From contig OX940872.1 of the NCBI GenBank assembly GCA_954871525.1, positions 26,941,746-27,005,745 on the forward strand: a stretch of DNA of 64,000 nucleotides, read 5' to 3'. Source of the DNA: Parietaria judaica (Eukaryota > Streptophyta > Magnoliopsida > Rosales > Urticaceae). The notes beneath the pieces are model-generated. The model was given only the letters and a program-made list of their open reading frames with translations. It was not told where the DNA came from and did not search any database. This document shows, piece by piece, positions 12,720 through 25,983 of this stretch; within the stretch, counting starts at the first letter, position 1, and each line of letters begins with the position of its first letter. The position numbers were made by a program, and so were the translations under genes.

Positions 12720-15700
12720 CATATCATTTCTTTATTTGACATTTTTTACAACCTTTAATTTCGAACCAATTGAAAAAATAAAGATTTTAGGGCTTATACA
12801 TTGGAATTTGAATATAATAAGAGTTCTCATGCAAAAATATGCAAGGATTTAATAGTTGACGAGAAATGCCATAGGAAATGCTATAGCATTTCTTATAGCA
12901 TTTCTTTATTTGAAATTTTTTACAACCTTAAATTTCGAACCAATTGAAAAAATAATGATTTTAAAGCTTATACATTGGAATTTGAATATAACAAGAGTTC
13001 TCATGCAAAAATATGCAAGGATTAAATTGTTGACGAGAAATTCCATAGGAAATGCTAGAATTTCCTATAGCATTTCTTTATTTTACATTGTTTACAAACT
13101 AAAATTTAGAACCAATTAAAAAAATAATGATTTTAGGGCTTATACATTGGAATTTGAATATAACAAGAGTTCTCATGCATAAATATGCAAGGATTAAATT
13201 GTTGATGAGAAATGCCATAGGTAATGCTATAGCATTTTCTATAGCATTTCTTTATTTTATATTTTTTACAAACTTAAATTTCGAAAAAAATTGAAAAAAT
13301 AATGATTTTAGGGCTTATACATTGGAATTTGAATATAACAAGAATTCTCATGCAAAAATATGCAAGGATTAAATTGTTGACGAGAAATGCTATATGAAAT
13401 GCTATAGAATTTCCTATAGAATTTCTTTATTTTACAATCTTAAATTTCGAGCCAATTGAAAAAATAATGATTTTAGGGCTTATACATTGGAATTTGAATA
13501 TAACAAGAGTTCTCATGCAAAAATATGCAAGGATTAAATTGTTGACGAGAAATGCCATAGGAAATGCTATAGCATTTCCTATAGCATTTCTTTATTTTAC
13601 ATTTTTTACAACCTTAAATTTCAAATTGAAAAAATAATGATTTTAGGGCTTATACATTGGAATTTGAATATAACAAGTGTTCTCATGCAAAAATATGCAA
13701 GGATTAAATTGTTGATGAGGAATGCCATAGGAAATTCTATAGCATTTCCTATAGCATTTCTTTATTTTACATTTTTTACAACCTTAAATTTCGAACCAAT
13801 TGAAAAAATATTGATTTTAGGGTTTATACATTGGAATTTTAATATTACAAGCGTTCTCATAAAAAAATATGCAAGGATTAAAATGTTGACGAGAAATGCA
13901 ATAGGAAATGCTATAGCATTTCTTATAGAATTTCTTTATTTTACATTTTTACAACCTTAAATTTTTGAACCAATTGAAAAAATAATGATTTTAAGGCTTA
14001 TACATTGGAATTTTAATATTACAAGCGTTCTCATGAAAAAATATGCAAGGATTAAATTGTTGACGAGAAATGCCATAGGAAATGCTATAGCATTTCCTAT
14101 AGCATTTCTTTATTTTACATTTTCTACAACCTTAAATTTCGAACCAATTGAAAAAATAATGATATTAGGGCTTATACATTGGAATTTGAATATAATAAGA
14201 GTTCTCATGCCAAAATATGCAAGGATTAAATTGTTGACGAGAAATGCCATAGGAAATGCTATAACATTTCCTATAGCATTTCTTTATTTTACATTTTTTA
14301 CAACCTTAAATTTTGAACCAATTGAAAAAATAATGATTTTTGGGCTTATACATTGGAATTTGAATATAACAAGAATTCTCATGCAAAAATATGCAAGGAT
14401 TAAATTGTTGACGAGAAATGCCATAGGAAATGCTATAGCACTTCCTATGGCATTTCTTTATTTTACATTTTTTACAACCTTAAATTTCGAACCAATTGAA
14501 AAAATAATGATTTTAGGGCTTATACATTGGAATTTTAATATTACAAGCGTTCTCATGCAAAAATATGCAAGGATTAAATTGTTGACGAGAAATGCCATAG
14601 GAAATGCTATAGCAATTCCTATAGCATTTCTTTATTTTACATTGTTTACGACCTAAAATTTTGAACCAATTGAAAAACTTATGATTTTAGGGCTTATACA
14701 TTGGAATTTGAATATAACAAGAGTTCTCATGCAAAAATATGCAAGGATTAAATTGTTAACGAGAAATGCAATACGAAATGCTATAGCATTCCTATAGCAT
14801 TTCTTTATTTAAAATTTTTTACAACCTTAAATTTCGAACCAATTGAAAAAATAATGATTTTAGGGCTTATACATTGGAATTTGAATATAACAAGAGTTCT
14901 CATGCAAAAATATGCAAGGATTAAACTGGTGACGAGAAATGCCATAGGAAATGCTATAGAATTTGCTATAGAATTTCTTTATTTTACTTTTTTTACAACC
15001 TTAACTTTCGAACCAATTGAAAAATTAATGTTTTTAGGGCTTATACATTAGAATTTTAATATAATAAGACTTCTCATGCAAAAATATGCAAGGATTAAAT
15101 TGTTAACGAGAAATTCCATAGGAAATTCTATAGCATTTCCATAGCATTTCTTTATTTGACATTTTTTACAACCTTTAATTTCGAACCAATTGAAAAAATA
15201 AAGATTTTAGGGCTTATACATTGGAATTTGAATATAATAAGAGTTCTCATGCAAAAATATGCAAGGATTAAATAGTTGACGAGAAATGCCAGAGAAAATG
15301 CTATAGAATTTCCTATTGCATTTCTTTATTTTACATTTTTTACAACCTTAAATTTCGAACCAATTGAAAAAATAATGATTTTAAAGCTTATACATTGGAA
15401 TTTGAATATAACAAGAGTTCTCATGCAAAAATATGCAAGGATTAAATTGTTGACGAGAAATTCCATAGGAAATGCTAGAATTTCCTATAGCATTTCTTTA
15501 TTTTACATTGTTTACAAACTAAAATTTCGAACCAATTAAAAAAATAATGATTTTAGGGCTTATACATTGGAATTTGAATATAACAAGAGTTCTCATGCAA
15601 AAATATGCAAGGATTAAATTGTTGATGAGAAATGCCATAGGTAATGCTATAGCATTTCCTATAGCATTTCTTTATTTTATATTTTTTACAAACTTAAATT

Positions 15701-18700
15701 TCGAAAAAAATTGAAAAAATAATGATTTTAGGGCTTATACATTGGAATTTGAATATAACAAGAATTCTCATGCAAAAATATGCAAGGATTAAATTGTTGA
15801 CGAGAAATGCTATATGAAATGCTATAGAATTTCCTATAGAATTTCTTTATTTTACAACCTTAAATTTCGAGCCAATTGAAAAAATAATGATTTTAGGGCT
15901 TATACATTGGAATTTGAATATAACAAGAGTTCTCATGCAAAAATATGCAAGGATTAAATTGTTGACGAGAAATGCCATAGGAAATGCTATAGCATTTCCT
16001 ATAGCATTTCTTTATTTTACATTTTTTACAACCTTAAATTTCAAATTGAAAAAATAATGATTTTAGGGCTTATACATTGGAATTTGAATATAACAAGTGT
16101 TCTCATGCAAAAATATGCAAGGATTAAATTGTTGACGAGGAATGCCATAGGAAATTCTATAGCATTTCCTATAGCATTTCTTTATTTTACATTTTTTACA
16201 ACCTTAAATTTCGAACCAATTGAAAAAATATTGATTTTAGGGTTTATACATTGGAATTTTAATATTACAAGCGTTCTCATAAAAAAATATGCAAGGATTA
16301 AAATGTTGACGAGAAATGCAATAGGAAATGCTATAGCATTTCTTATAGAATTTCTTTATTTTACATTTTTACAACCTTAAATTTTGAACCAATTGAAAAA
16401 ATAATGATTTTAAGGCTTATACATTGGAATTTTAATATTACAAGCGTTCTCATGAAAAAATATGCAAGGATTAAATTGTTGACGAGAAATGCCATAGGAA
16501 ATTCTATAGCATTTCCTATAGCATTTCTTTATTTTACATTTTCTACAACCTTAAATTTTGAACCAATTGAAAAAATAATGATATTAGGGCTTATACATTG
16601 GAATTTGAATATAATAAGAGTTCTCATGCCAAAATATGCAAGGATTAAATTATTGACGAGAAATGCCATAGGAAATGCTATAACATTTCCTATAGCATTT
16701 CTTTATTTTACATTTTTTACAACCTTAAATTTTGAACCAATTGAAAAAATAATGATTTTTGGGCTTATACATTGGAATTTGAATATAACAAGAATTCTCA
16801 TGCAAAAATATGCAAGGATTAAATTGTTGACGAGAAATGCCATAGGAAATGCTATAGCACTTCCTATGGCATTTCTTTATTTTACATTTTTTACAACCTT
16901 AAATTTCGAACCAATTGAAAAAATAATGATTTTAGGGCTTATACATTGGAATTTTAATATTACAAGCGTTCTCATGCAAAAATATGCAAGGATTAAATTG
17001 TTGACGAGAAATGCCATAGGAAATGCTATAGCAATTCCTATAGCATTTCTTTATTTTACATTGTTTACGACCTAAAATTTTGAACCAATTGAAAAACTTA
17101 TGATTTTAGGGCTTATACATTGGAATTTGAATATAACAAGAGTTCTCATGCAAAAATATGCAAGGATTAAATTGTTAACGAGAAATGCAATACGAAATGC
17201 TATAGCATTCCTATAGCATTTCTTTATTTAAAATTTTTTACAACCTTAAATTTCGAACCAATTGAAAAAATAATGATTTTAGGGCTTATACATTGGAATT
17301 TGAATATAACAAGAGTTCTCATGCAAAAATATGCAAGGATTAAACTGGTGACGAGAAATGCCATAGGAAATGCTATAGAATTTCCTATAGAATTTCTTTA
17401 TTTTACTTTTTTTACAACCTTAACTTTCGAACCAATTGAAAAATTAATGTTTTTAGGGCTTATACATTAGAATTTTAATATAACAAGACTTCTCATGCAA
17501 AAATATGGAAGGATTAAATTGTTAACGAGAAATTCCATAGGAAATTCTATAGCATTTCCATAGCATTTCTTTATTTGACATTTTTTACAACCTTTAATTT
17601 CGAACCAATTGAAAAAATAAAGATTTTAGGGCTTATACATTGGAATTTGAATATAATAAGAGTTCTCATGCAAAAATATGCAAGGATTAAATAGTTGACG
17701 AGAAATGCCAGAGAAAATGCTATAGAATTTCCTATTGCATTTCTTTATTTTACATTTTTTACAACCTTAAATTTCGAACCAATTGAAAAAATAATGATTT
17801 TAAAGCTTATACATTGGAATTTGAATATAACAAGAGTTCTCATGCAAAAATATGCAAGGATTAAATTGTTGACGAGAAATTCCATAGGAAATGCTAGAAT
17901 TTCCTATAGCATTTCTTTATTTTACATTGTTTACAAACTAAAATTTCGAACCAATTAAAAAAATAATGATTTTAGGGCTTATACATTGGAATTTGAATAT
18001 AACAAGAGTTCTCATGCAAAAATATGCAAGGATTAAATTGTTGATGAGAAATGCCATAGGTAATGCTATAGCATTTCCTATAGCATTTCTTTATTTTATA
18101 TTTTTTACAAACTTAAATTTCGAAAAAAATTGAAAAAATAATGATTTTAGGGCTTATACATTGGAATTTGAATATAACAAGAATTCTCATGCAAAAATAT
18201 GCAAGGATTAAATTGTTGACGAGAAATGCTATATGAAATGCTTTAGAATTTCTTTATTTTACATTTTTTACAACCTTAAATTTCGAGCCAATTGAAAAAA
18301 TAATGATTTTAGGGCTTATACATTGGAATTATAATATAACAAGAGTTCTCATGCAAAAATATGCAAGGATTAAATTGTTGACGAGAAATGCCATAGGAAA
18401 TGCTATAGCATTTCCTATTGCATTTCTTTATTTTACATTTTTTACAACCTTAAATTTCAAACCAATTGAAAAAATAATGATTTTAGGGCTTATACATTGG
18501 AATTTGAATATAACAAGTGTTCTCATGCAAAAATATGCAAGGATTAAATTTTTGACGAGGAATGCCATAGGAAATTCTATAGCATTTCCTATAGCATTTC
18601 TTTATTTTACATTTTTTACAACCTTAAATTTCGAACCAATTGAAAAAATATTGATTTTAGGGTTTATACATTGGAATTTTAATATTACAAGCGTTCTCAT

Positions 18701-21700
18701 AAAAAAATATGCAAGGATTAAAATGTTGACGAGAAATGCAATAGGAAATGCTATAGCATTTCTTATAGAATTTCTTTATTTTACATTTTTACAACCTTAA
18801 ATTTTGAACCAATTGAAAAAATAATGATTTTAAGGCTTATACATTGGAATTTTAATATTACAAGCGTTCTCATGAAAAAATATGCAAGGATTAAATTGTT
18901 GACGAGAAATGCCATAGGAAATTCTATAGCATTTCCTATAGCATTTCTTTATTTTACATTTTCTACAACCTTAAATTTCGAACCAATTGAAAAAATAATG
19001 ATATTAGGGCTTATACATTGGAATTTGAATATAATAAGAGTTCTCATGCCAAAATATGCAAGGATTAAATTGTTGACGAGAAATGCCATAGGAAATGCTA
19101 TAACATTTCCTATAGCATTTCTTTATTTTACATTTTTTACAACCTTAAATTTTGAACCAATTGAAAAAATAATGATTTTTGGGCTTATACATTGGAATTT
19201 GAATATAACAAGAATTCTCATGCAAAAATATGCAAGGATTAAATTGTTGACGAGAAATGCCATAGGAAATGCTATAGCACTTCCTATGGCATTTCTTTAT
19301 TTTACATTTTTTACAACCTTAAATTTCGAACCAATTGAAAAAATAATGATTTTAGGGCTTATACATTGGAATTTTAATATTACAAGCGTTCTCATGCAAA
19401 AATATGCAAGGATTAAATTGTTGACGAGAAATGCCATAGGAAATGCTATAGCAATTCCTATAGCATTTCTTTATTTTACATTGTTTACGACCTAAAATTT
19501 TGAACCAATTGAAAAACTTATGATTTTAGGGCTTATACATTGGAATTTGAATATAACAAGAGTTCTCATGCAAAAATATGCAAGGATTAAATTGTTAACG
19601 AGAAATGCAATACGAAATGCTATAGCATTCCTATAGCATTTCTTTATTTAAAATTTTTTACAACCTTAAATTTCGAACCAATTGAAAAAATAATGATTTT
19701 AGGGCTTATACATTGGAATTTGAATATAACAAGAGTTCTCATGCAAAAATATGCAAGGATTAAACTGGTGACGAGAAATGCCATAGGAAATGCTATAGAA
19801 TTTCCTATAGAATTTCTTTATTTTACTTTTTTTACAACCTTAACTTTCGAACCAATTGAAAAATTAATGTTTTTAGGGCTTATACATTAGAATTTTAATA
19901 TAACAAGACTTCTCATGCAAAAATATGCAAGGATTAAATTGTTAACGAGAAATTCCATAGGAAATTCTATAGCATTTCCATAGCATTTCTTTATTTGACA
20001 TTTTTTACAACCTTTAATTTCGAACCAATTGAAAAAATAAAGATTTTAGGGCTTATACATTGGAATTTGAATATAATAAGAGTTCTCATGCAAAAATATG
20101 CAAGGATTAAATAGTTGACGAGAAATGCCAGAGAAAATGCTATAGAATTTCCTATTGCATTTCTTTATTTTACATTTTTTACAACCTTAAATTTCGAACC
20201 AATTGAAAAAATAATGATTTTAAAGCTTATACATTGGAATTTGAATATAACAAGAGTTCTCATGCAAAAATATGCAAGGATTAAATTGTTGACGAGAAAT
20301 TCCATAGGAAATGCTAGAATTTCCTATAGCATTTCTTTATTTTACATTGTTTACAAACTAAAATTTCGAACCAATTAAAAAAATAATGATTTTAGGGCTT
20401 ATACATTGGAATTTGAATATAACAAGAGTTCTCATGCAAAAATATGCAAGGATTAAATTGTTGATGAGAAATGCCATAGGTAATGCTATAGCATTTCCTA
20501 TAGCATTTCTTTATTTTATATTTTTTACAAACTTAAATTTCGAAAAAAATTGAAAAAATAATGATTTTAGGGCTTATACATTGGAATTTGAATATAACAA
20601 GAATTCTCATGCAAAAATATGCAAGGATTAAATTGTTGACGAGAAATGCTATATGAAATGCTTTAGAATTTCTTTATTTTACATTTTTTACAACCTTAAA
20701 TTTCGAGCCAATTGAAAAAATAATGATTTTAGGGCTTATACATTGGAATTATAATATAACAAGAGTTCTCATGCAAAAATATGCAAGGATTAAATTGTTG
20801 ACGAGAAATGCCATAGGAAATGCTATAGCATTTCCTATTGCATTTCTTTATTTTACATTTTTTACAACCTTAAATTTCAAACCAATTGAAAAAATAATGA
20901 TTTTAGGGCTTATACATTGGAATTTGAATATAACAAGTGTTCTCATGCAAAAATATGCAAGGATTAAATTTTTGACGAGGAATGCCATAGGAAATTCTAT
21001 AGCATTTCCTATAGCATTTCTTTATTTTACATTTTTTACAACCTTAAATTTCGAACCAATTGAAAAAATATTGATTTTAGGGTTTATACATTGGAATTTT
21101 AATATTACAAGCGTTCTCATAAAAAAATATGCAAGGATTAAATTGTTGACGAGAAATGCCATAGGAAATGCTATAGCATTTCTTATAGAATTTCTTTATT
21201 TTACATTTTTACAACCTTAAATTTTGAACCAATTGAAAAAATAATGATTTTAAGGCTTATACATTGGAATTTTAATATTACAAGCGTTCTCATGAAAAAA
21301 TATGCTAGGATTAAATTGTTGACGAGAAATGCCATAGGAAATGCTATAGCATTTCCTATAGCATTTCTTTATTTTACATTTTTTACAACCTTAAATTTCA
21401 AACCAATTGAAAAAATAATGATATTAGGGCTTATACATTGGAATTTGAATATAATAAGAGTTCTCATGCCAAAATATGCAAGGATTAAATTGTTGACGAG
21501 AAATGCCATAGGAAATGCTATAACATTTCCTATAGCATTTCTTTATTTTACATTTTTTACAACCTTAAATTTTGAACCAATTGAAAAAATAATGATTTTT
21601 GGGCTTATACATTGGAATTTGAATATAACAAGAATTCTCATGCAAAAATATGCAAGGATTAAATTGTTGACGAGAAATGCCATAGGAAATGCTATAGAAT
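12720..21700 (+). repeat. Higher-order repeat, about 3.7 copies of a 14-monomer (2419-2420 bp) unit
   Basis: Distinctive variants recur every 2419-2420 bp. TTTAATAGTTGACG or TTAAATAGTTGACG is near 12850, 15270, 17690 and 20110. A 3-bp loss giving AATGCTAGAATTTCC is near 13055, 15475, 17893 and 20313. AAATTTCAAATTGAAAA, with a lost segment, is near 13617 and 16037, and is repaired in later copies. The period is 14 x 174 minus 16 bp, reflecting shared internal deletions. Copies 2-4 resemble each other more than copy 1. The fourth copy diverges after about 21690, where extra monomers appear. Boundaries are approximate. Confidence 0.88.
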
Positions 21701-24700
21701 TTCCTATAGAATTTCTTTATTTTACATTTTTTACAACCTTAAATTTCGAACCAGTTGAAAAAATAAGGATTTTAGGGGTTATACATTGGAATTTTAATAT
21801 TACAAGCGTTCTCATGAAAAAATATGCAAGGATTAAATTGTTGACGAGAAATGCCATAGGAAATGCTATAGCACTTCCTATAGCATTTCTTTATTTTACA
21901 TTTTTTACAACCTTAAATTTTGAACCAATTGAAAAAATAATGATTTTAAGGCTTATACATTGGAATTTTAATATTACAAGCGTTCTCATGCAAAAATATG
22001 CAAGGATTAAATTGTTGACGAGAAATGCCATAGGAAATGCTATGGCACTTCCTATAGCATTTCTTTATTTTACATTGTTTACGACCTAAAATTCGAACCA
22101 ATTGAAAAATAATGATTTTAGGGCTTATACATTGGAATTTGAATATAACAAGAGTTCTCATGCAAAAATATGCAAGGATTAAATTGTTGACGAGAAATGC
22201 CATAGGAAATGTTATAGCATTTCCTATTGCATTTCTTTATTTTACATTTTTTACAACCATAAATTTTGAACCAATTGAAAAAATAATGATTTTAGGGCAT
22301 ATACATTGGAATTTTAATATTACAAGCGTTATCATGAAAAAATATGCAAGGATTAAATTGTTGACGAGAAATGCCATAGGAAATGCTATTGCATTTCTTA
22401 TAGAATTTCTTTATTTTACATTTTTTACAGCCTTAAATTTCGAACCAATTGAAAAAATAATGATTTTAAGGCTTATACATTGGAATTTTAATATTACAAG
22501 CGTTCTCATGAAAAAATATGCAAGGATTAAATTGTTGACGAGAAATGCCATAGGAAATGCTATAGCACTTCCTATGGCATTTCTTTATTTTACATTTTTT
22601 ACAACCTTAAATTTCGAACCAATTGAAAAAATAATGATTTTAGGGCTTATACATTGGAATTTTGATATTACAAGCGTTCTCATGCAAAAATATGCAAGGA
22701 TTAAATTGTTGACGAGAAATGCCATAGGAAATGCTTTAGCATTTCCTATAGCATTTCTTTATTTGACATTTTTTACAACCTTAAAGTTCGAACCAATTGA
22801 AAAAATAATGATTTTAGGGCTTATACATTGGAATTTGAATATAATAAGAGTTCTCATGCAAAAATATGCAAGGATTAAATTGTTGACGAGAAATGGCATA
22901 GGAAATGCCATTTCCTATAGCATTTCTTTATTTTACATTTTTTACAACCTTAAATTTCGAACAGATTGAAAAAAATAATGATTTTAGGGCTTATACATTG
23001 GAATTTGAATATAACACGAGTTCTCATGCAAAAATATGCAAGGATTAAATTGTTGCTGAGAGCATTTCCTATAGCATTTCTTTATTTGACATTTTTTACA
23101 ACCTTAAATATCGAACCAATTGAAAAAATAATGATTTTAGGGATTATACATTGGAATTTGAATATATTAAGAGTTCTCATGCAAAAATATGCAAGGATTA
23201 AATTGTTGACGAGAAATGTCATAGGAAATACTATAGCATTACCTATTGCATTTCTTTATTTTACATTTTTTACAACCTTAAATTTCAAACCAATTGAAAA
23301 AATAATGATTTTAGGGTTTATACATTGGAATTTGAATATAACAAGAGTTCTAATGCAAAAATATGCAAGGATTAAATTGTTAACGAGAAATGCCATAGGA
23401 AATGCTAGCATTTCTTTATTTTACATTGTTTACGACCTAAAATTTCGAACCAATTGAAAAACTTATGATTTTAGGGATTATACATTGGAATTTGAATATA
23501 ACAAGAGTTTTCATGCAAAAATATGCAAGGATTAAATTGTTAACGAGAAATTCAATACGAAATGCTATAGCATTTCCTATAGAATTTCTTTATTTTACAT
23601 TTTTTACAACCTTAAATTTCGAACCAATTGAAAAAAAATAATGATTTTAGGGCTTATACATTGGAATTTTAATATAACAAGAGTTCTCATGCAAAAATAT
23701 GCAAGGATTAAATGGTTGACGAGAAATGCCATAGGAAATGCTATAGCATTTCCTATAGCATTTCTTTATTTAACATTTTTTACAACCTTAAATTTTGAAC
23801 CAATTGAAAAAATAATGATTTTAGGGCTTATACATTGGAATTTGAATATAACAAGAGTTCTCATGCAAAAATATGCAAGGATTAAATTGTTGACGAGAAA
23901 TGCCATAGGAAATGCTATAGCATTTCCTATAGCATTTCTTTATTTTACATTTTAAACAATCTTAAATTTCGAACCAATTGAAAAAATAATGATTTTAGGG
24001 CTTATACATTGGAATTTTAATATAACAAGCGTTCTCATGAAAAATATGCAAGGATTAAATTGTTGACGAGAAATGCCATAGGAAATGCTATAGCATTTCC
24101 TATTGAATTTATTTATTTTATATTTTTTACAACCTTAAATTTCGAACCAATTGAAAAAATAATGATTTTAGGGCTTATACATTGGAATTTGAATATAACA
24201 AGAGTTCTCATGCAAAAATATGCAAGGATTAAATTTTTGACGAGAAATGCCATAGGAAAATGCTATATTATTTCCTATAGCATTTCTTTATTTTACATTT
24301 TTTACGACCTTAAATTTCGAACCAATTGAAAAAATAATGATTTTAAAGCTTATACATTGGAATTTGAATATAACAAGAGTTCTCATGCAAAAATATGCAA
24401 GGATTAAATTGTTGACGAGAAATGCCATAGGAAATACTATAGCATTTCTTTATTTGACTTTTTTACAACCTTAAATTTCGAACCAATGGAGAAAATAATG
24501 ATTTTAGGGCTTATACATTGGAATTTGAATATAACAAGAGTTCTCATGCCAAAATATGCAAGGATTAAATTGTTGACGAGAAATGCCATAGGAAATGCTA
24601 TAGCATTTCCTATGGCATTTCTTTATTTTACATTTTTTTACAACCTTAAATTTCGAACCAATTGAAAAAATAATGATTTTAGGGCTTATACATTGGAATT

Positions 24701-25508
24701 TGAATATAACAAGAGTTCTCATGCAAAAATATGCAAGGATTAAATTGTTGACGAGAAATGCCATAGGAAATGCTATAGCATTTCCTATAGCATTTCTTTA
24801 TTTTACATTTTAAACAATCTTAAATTTCGAACCAATTGAAAAAATAACGATTTAAGGGCTTATACATTATAATTTTAATATAACAAGCGTTCTCATGAAA
24901 AATATGCAAGGATTAAATTGTTGACGAGAAATGCCATAGGAAATGCTATAGCATTTCCTATAGCATTTCTTTATTTTACATTGTTTACGACCTAAAACTC
25001 GAACCAATTGAAAAAATAATGATTTTAGGGCTTATACATTGTAATTTGAATATAAAAAGAGTTCTTGTTGATGTACAAATTCGTCATTATTTAATGTGAC
25101 ATATAGTGCTAAGGTTGTGAATTAATTAAATTTACAAACCATGATAAAAGGCTTTAAAGAAATAAACTGGTATTCGTAAAAGCCCATTTGAAGAAGCCCA
25201 AAGAGATTCTCAGTCAGACCAAGAACCAATGGACATAGGCTACTCGGCCCAATGAGTTCTAAAGCCCAAATCCACTCGGTAGCAGCCCAGAAAGACGAGG
25301 ATAGAGTCGTCATATTCTCTACCCGGCATTCCATTTCAAATTCATACGGAAGACCAGGAGCACGGAGTCAAGTCTTCAACGGGCATAATTCTAACGCGAC
25401 GACCAGAACGAAGTCGTGGGACACGTGTAGCCAGATCGTCCATTCAACCCGGTCAGCACGGAGCAAAGACCCCTCGATTCCTGGAAGTTCAACGGGAAGA
25501 ATTGAAGT

Positions 25509-25516
25509 CTATAAAT
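25509..25516 (+). promoter_or_regulatory. TATA box of the 5' LTR promoter
   Basis: CTATAAAT at this position, about 190 bp before AATAAA (25702-25707), is in the expected place for the U3/R boundary. Transcription of genomic RNA would start about 30 nt downstream, near 25540. The site is unchanged in the second LTR at 36792-36799. Confidence 0.7.
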
Positions 25517-25701
25517 GCCAAGCTCAAGCTCAGATCAACATATATACGCATTTACAACCTCAAGAGAATACACTGAAGAGTTTCTACCCGGCATTCTTGT
25601 CATTTTGAGATCTTATTGTGTTCTTTCTTTCTCTCCCCATTTCTTTTTGCTCTCAGACGTGATTTAGCTGCCTGTAGCTATCCGTCTATGTTCATTGTCG
25701 C

Positions 25702-25707
25702 AATAAA
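25702..25707 (+). promoter_or_regulatory. Polyadenylation signal AATAAA in the 5' LTR
   Basis: AATAAA within CAATAAAATAAC, downstream of the TATA box, fits the R-region signal. The same sequence at 36985-36990 in the second LTR would end the genomic transcript. Confidence 0.6.
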
Positions 25708-25922
25708 ATAACAGAGGAAGTAGTCAACAACCGCTTTGGGACGAACCTCTATAAAAAACCCCTCGTCTCATTTATATCGCTTATATACTTATATATATAT
25801 CGTGAGTGAATCGTGAGCTTACAACGTGAGAGATCGAATTCCACCAAACTGATTCATTCAAAAATATCATACATTCACAAGTCACACTTGACTGATTGAG
25901 GTGGGAAACCACGTCAACAGTT

Positions 25923-25940
25923 TGGCGCCGTCTGTGGGAA
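25923..25940 (+). promoter_or_regulatory. Primer-binding site, first copy
   Basis: TGGCGCCGTCTGTGGGAA begins 3 nt after the LTR end (spacer GTT). The TGG start pairs with a tRNA CCA end, as expected for minus-strand priming. The TGGCGCCG core is shared with Asp-type PBSs, but the remainder differs, so I leave the tRNA unnamed. Confidence 0.85.
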
Positions 25941-25983
25941 ATTGATCTCGCTAACTCCTAAAAGCTCAAAGCACTCCGCAAAC

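Larger units (their letters stand above)
11602..25065 (+). repeat. 174-bp satellite array, block B
   Basis: About 77 monomers of the same satellite in the same orientation. Two haplotypes of one stretch alternate: GAATATAACAAGAG (type A) and TAATATTACAAGCG (type B), with linked changes. The block contains the 2.42-kb higher-order repeat described separately. The last six monomers (about 24008-25065) have close counterparts to the right of the retroelement. Small indels and point stops break any long frame. The block ends abruptly at the first base of the 5' LTR. Confidence 0.97.
25066..25919 (+). repeat. 5' LTR (854 bp)
   Basis: Starts TGTTGATGT and ends ACGTCAACA, so the ends are inverted over TGTTGA/TCAACA. 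It repeats at 36349-37202 with the same length and an offset of 11283 bp. I find three differences: 25167 C vs 36450 G, 25301 A vs 36584 G, and 25729 A vs 37012 T. That is about 0.35% divergence, implying a recent insertion if both LTRs belong to one event. Confidence 0.97.

Noticed and set aside
21946..24764. Minus-strand ORFs of about 85 aa in the satellite
   Set aside because: Reverse-frame shadows of monomers with no homology or regulatory context.
25061..25065. GTTCT as target-site duplication of the Tat-like element
   Set aside because: Only the left copy exists; the right terminus of the element is deleted, so a duplication cannot be shown.
25252..25608. 118-aa ORF in the LTR, repeated identically at 36535-36891
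   Set aside because: It lies across the U3/R region over the TATA box. Conservation between the two copies is explained by LTR identity.
25923..25940. Naming the primer tRNA from the PBS
   Set aside because: The first eight bases fit an Asp-type PBS, but the rest does not, and I cannot search a tRNA set.
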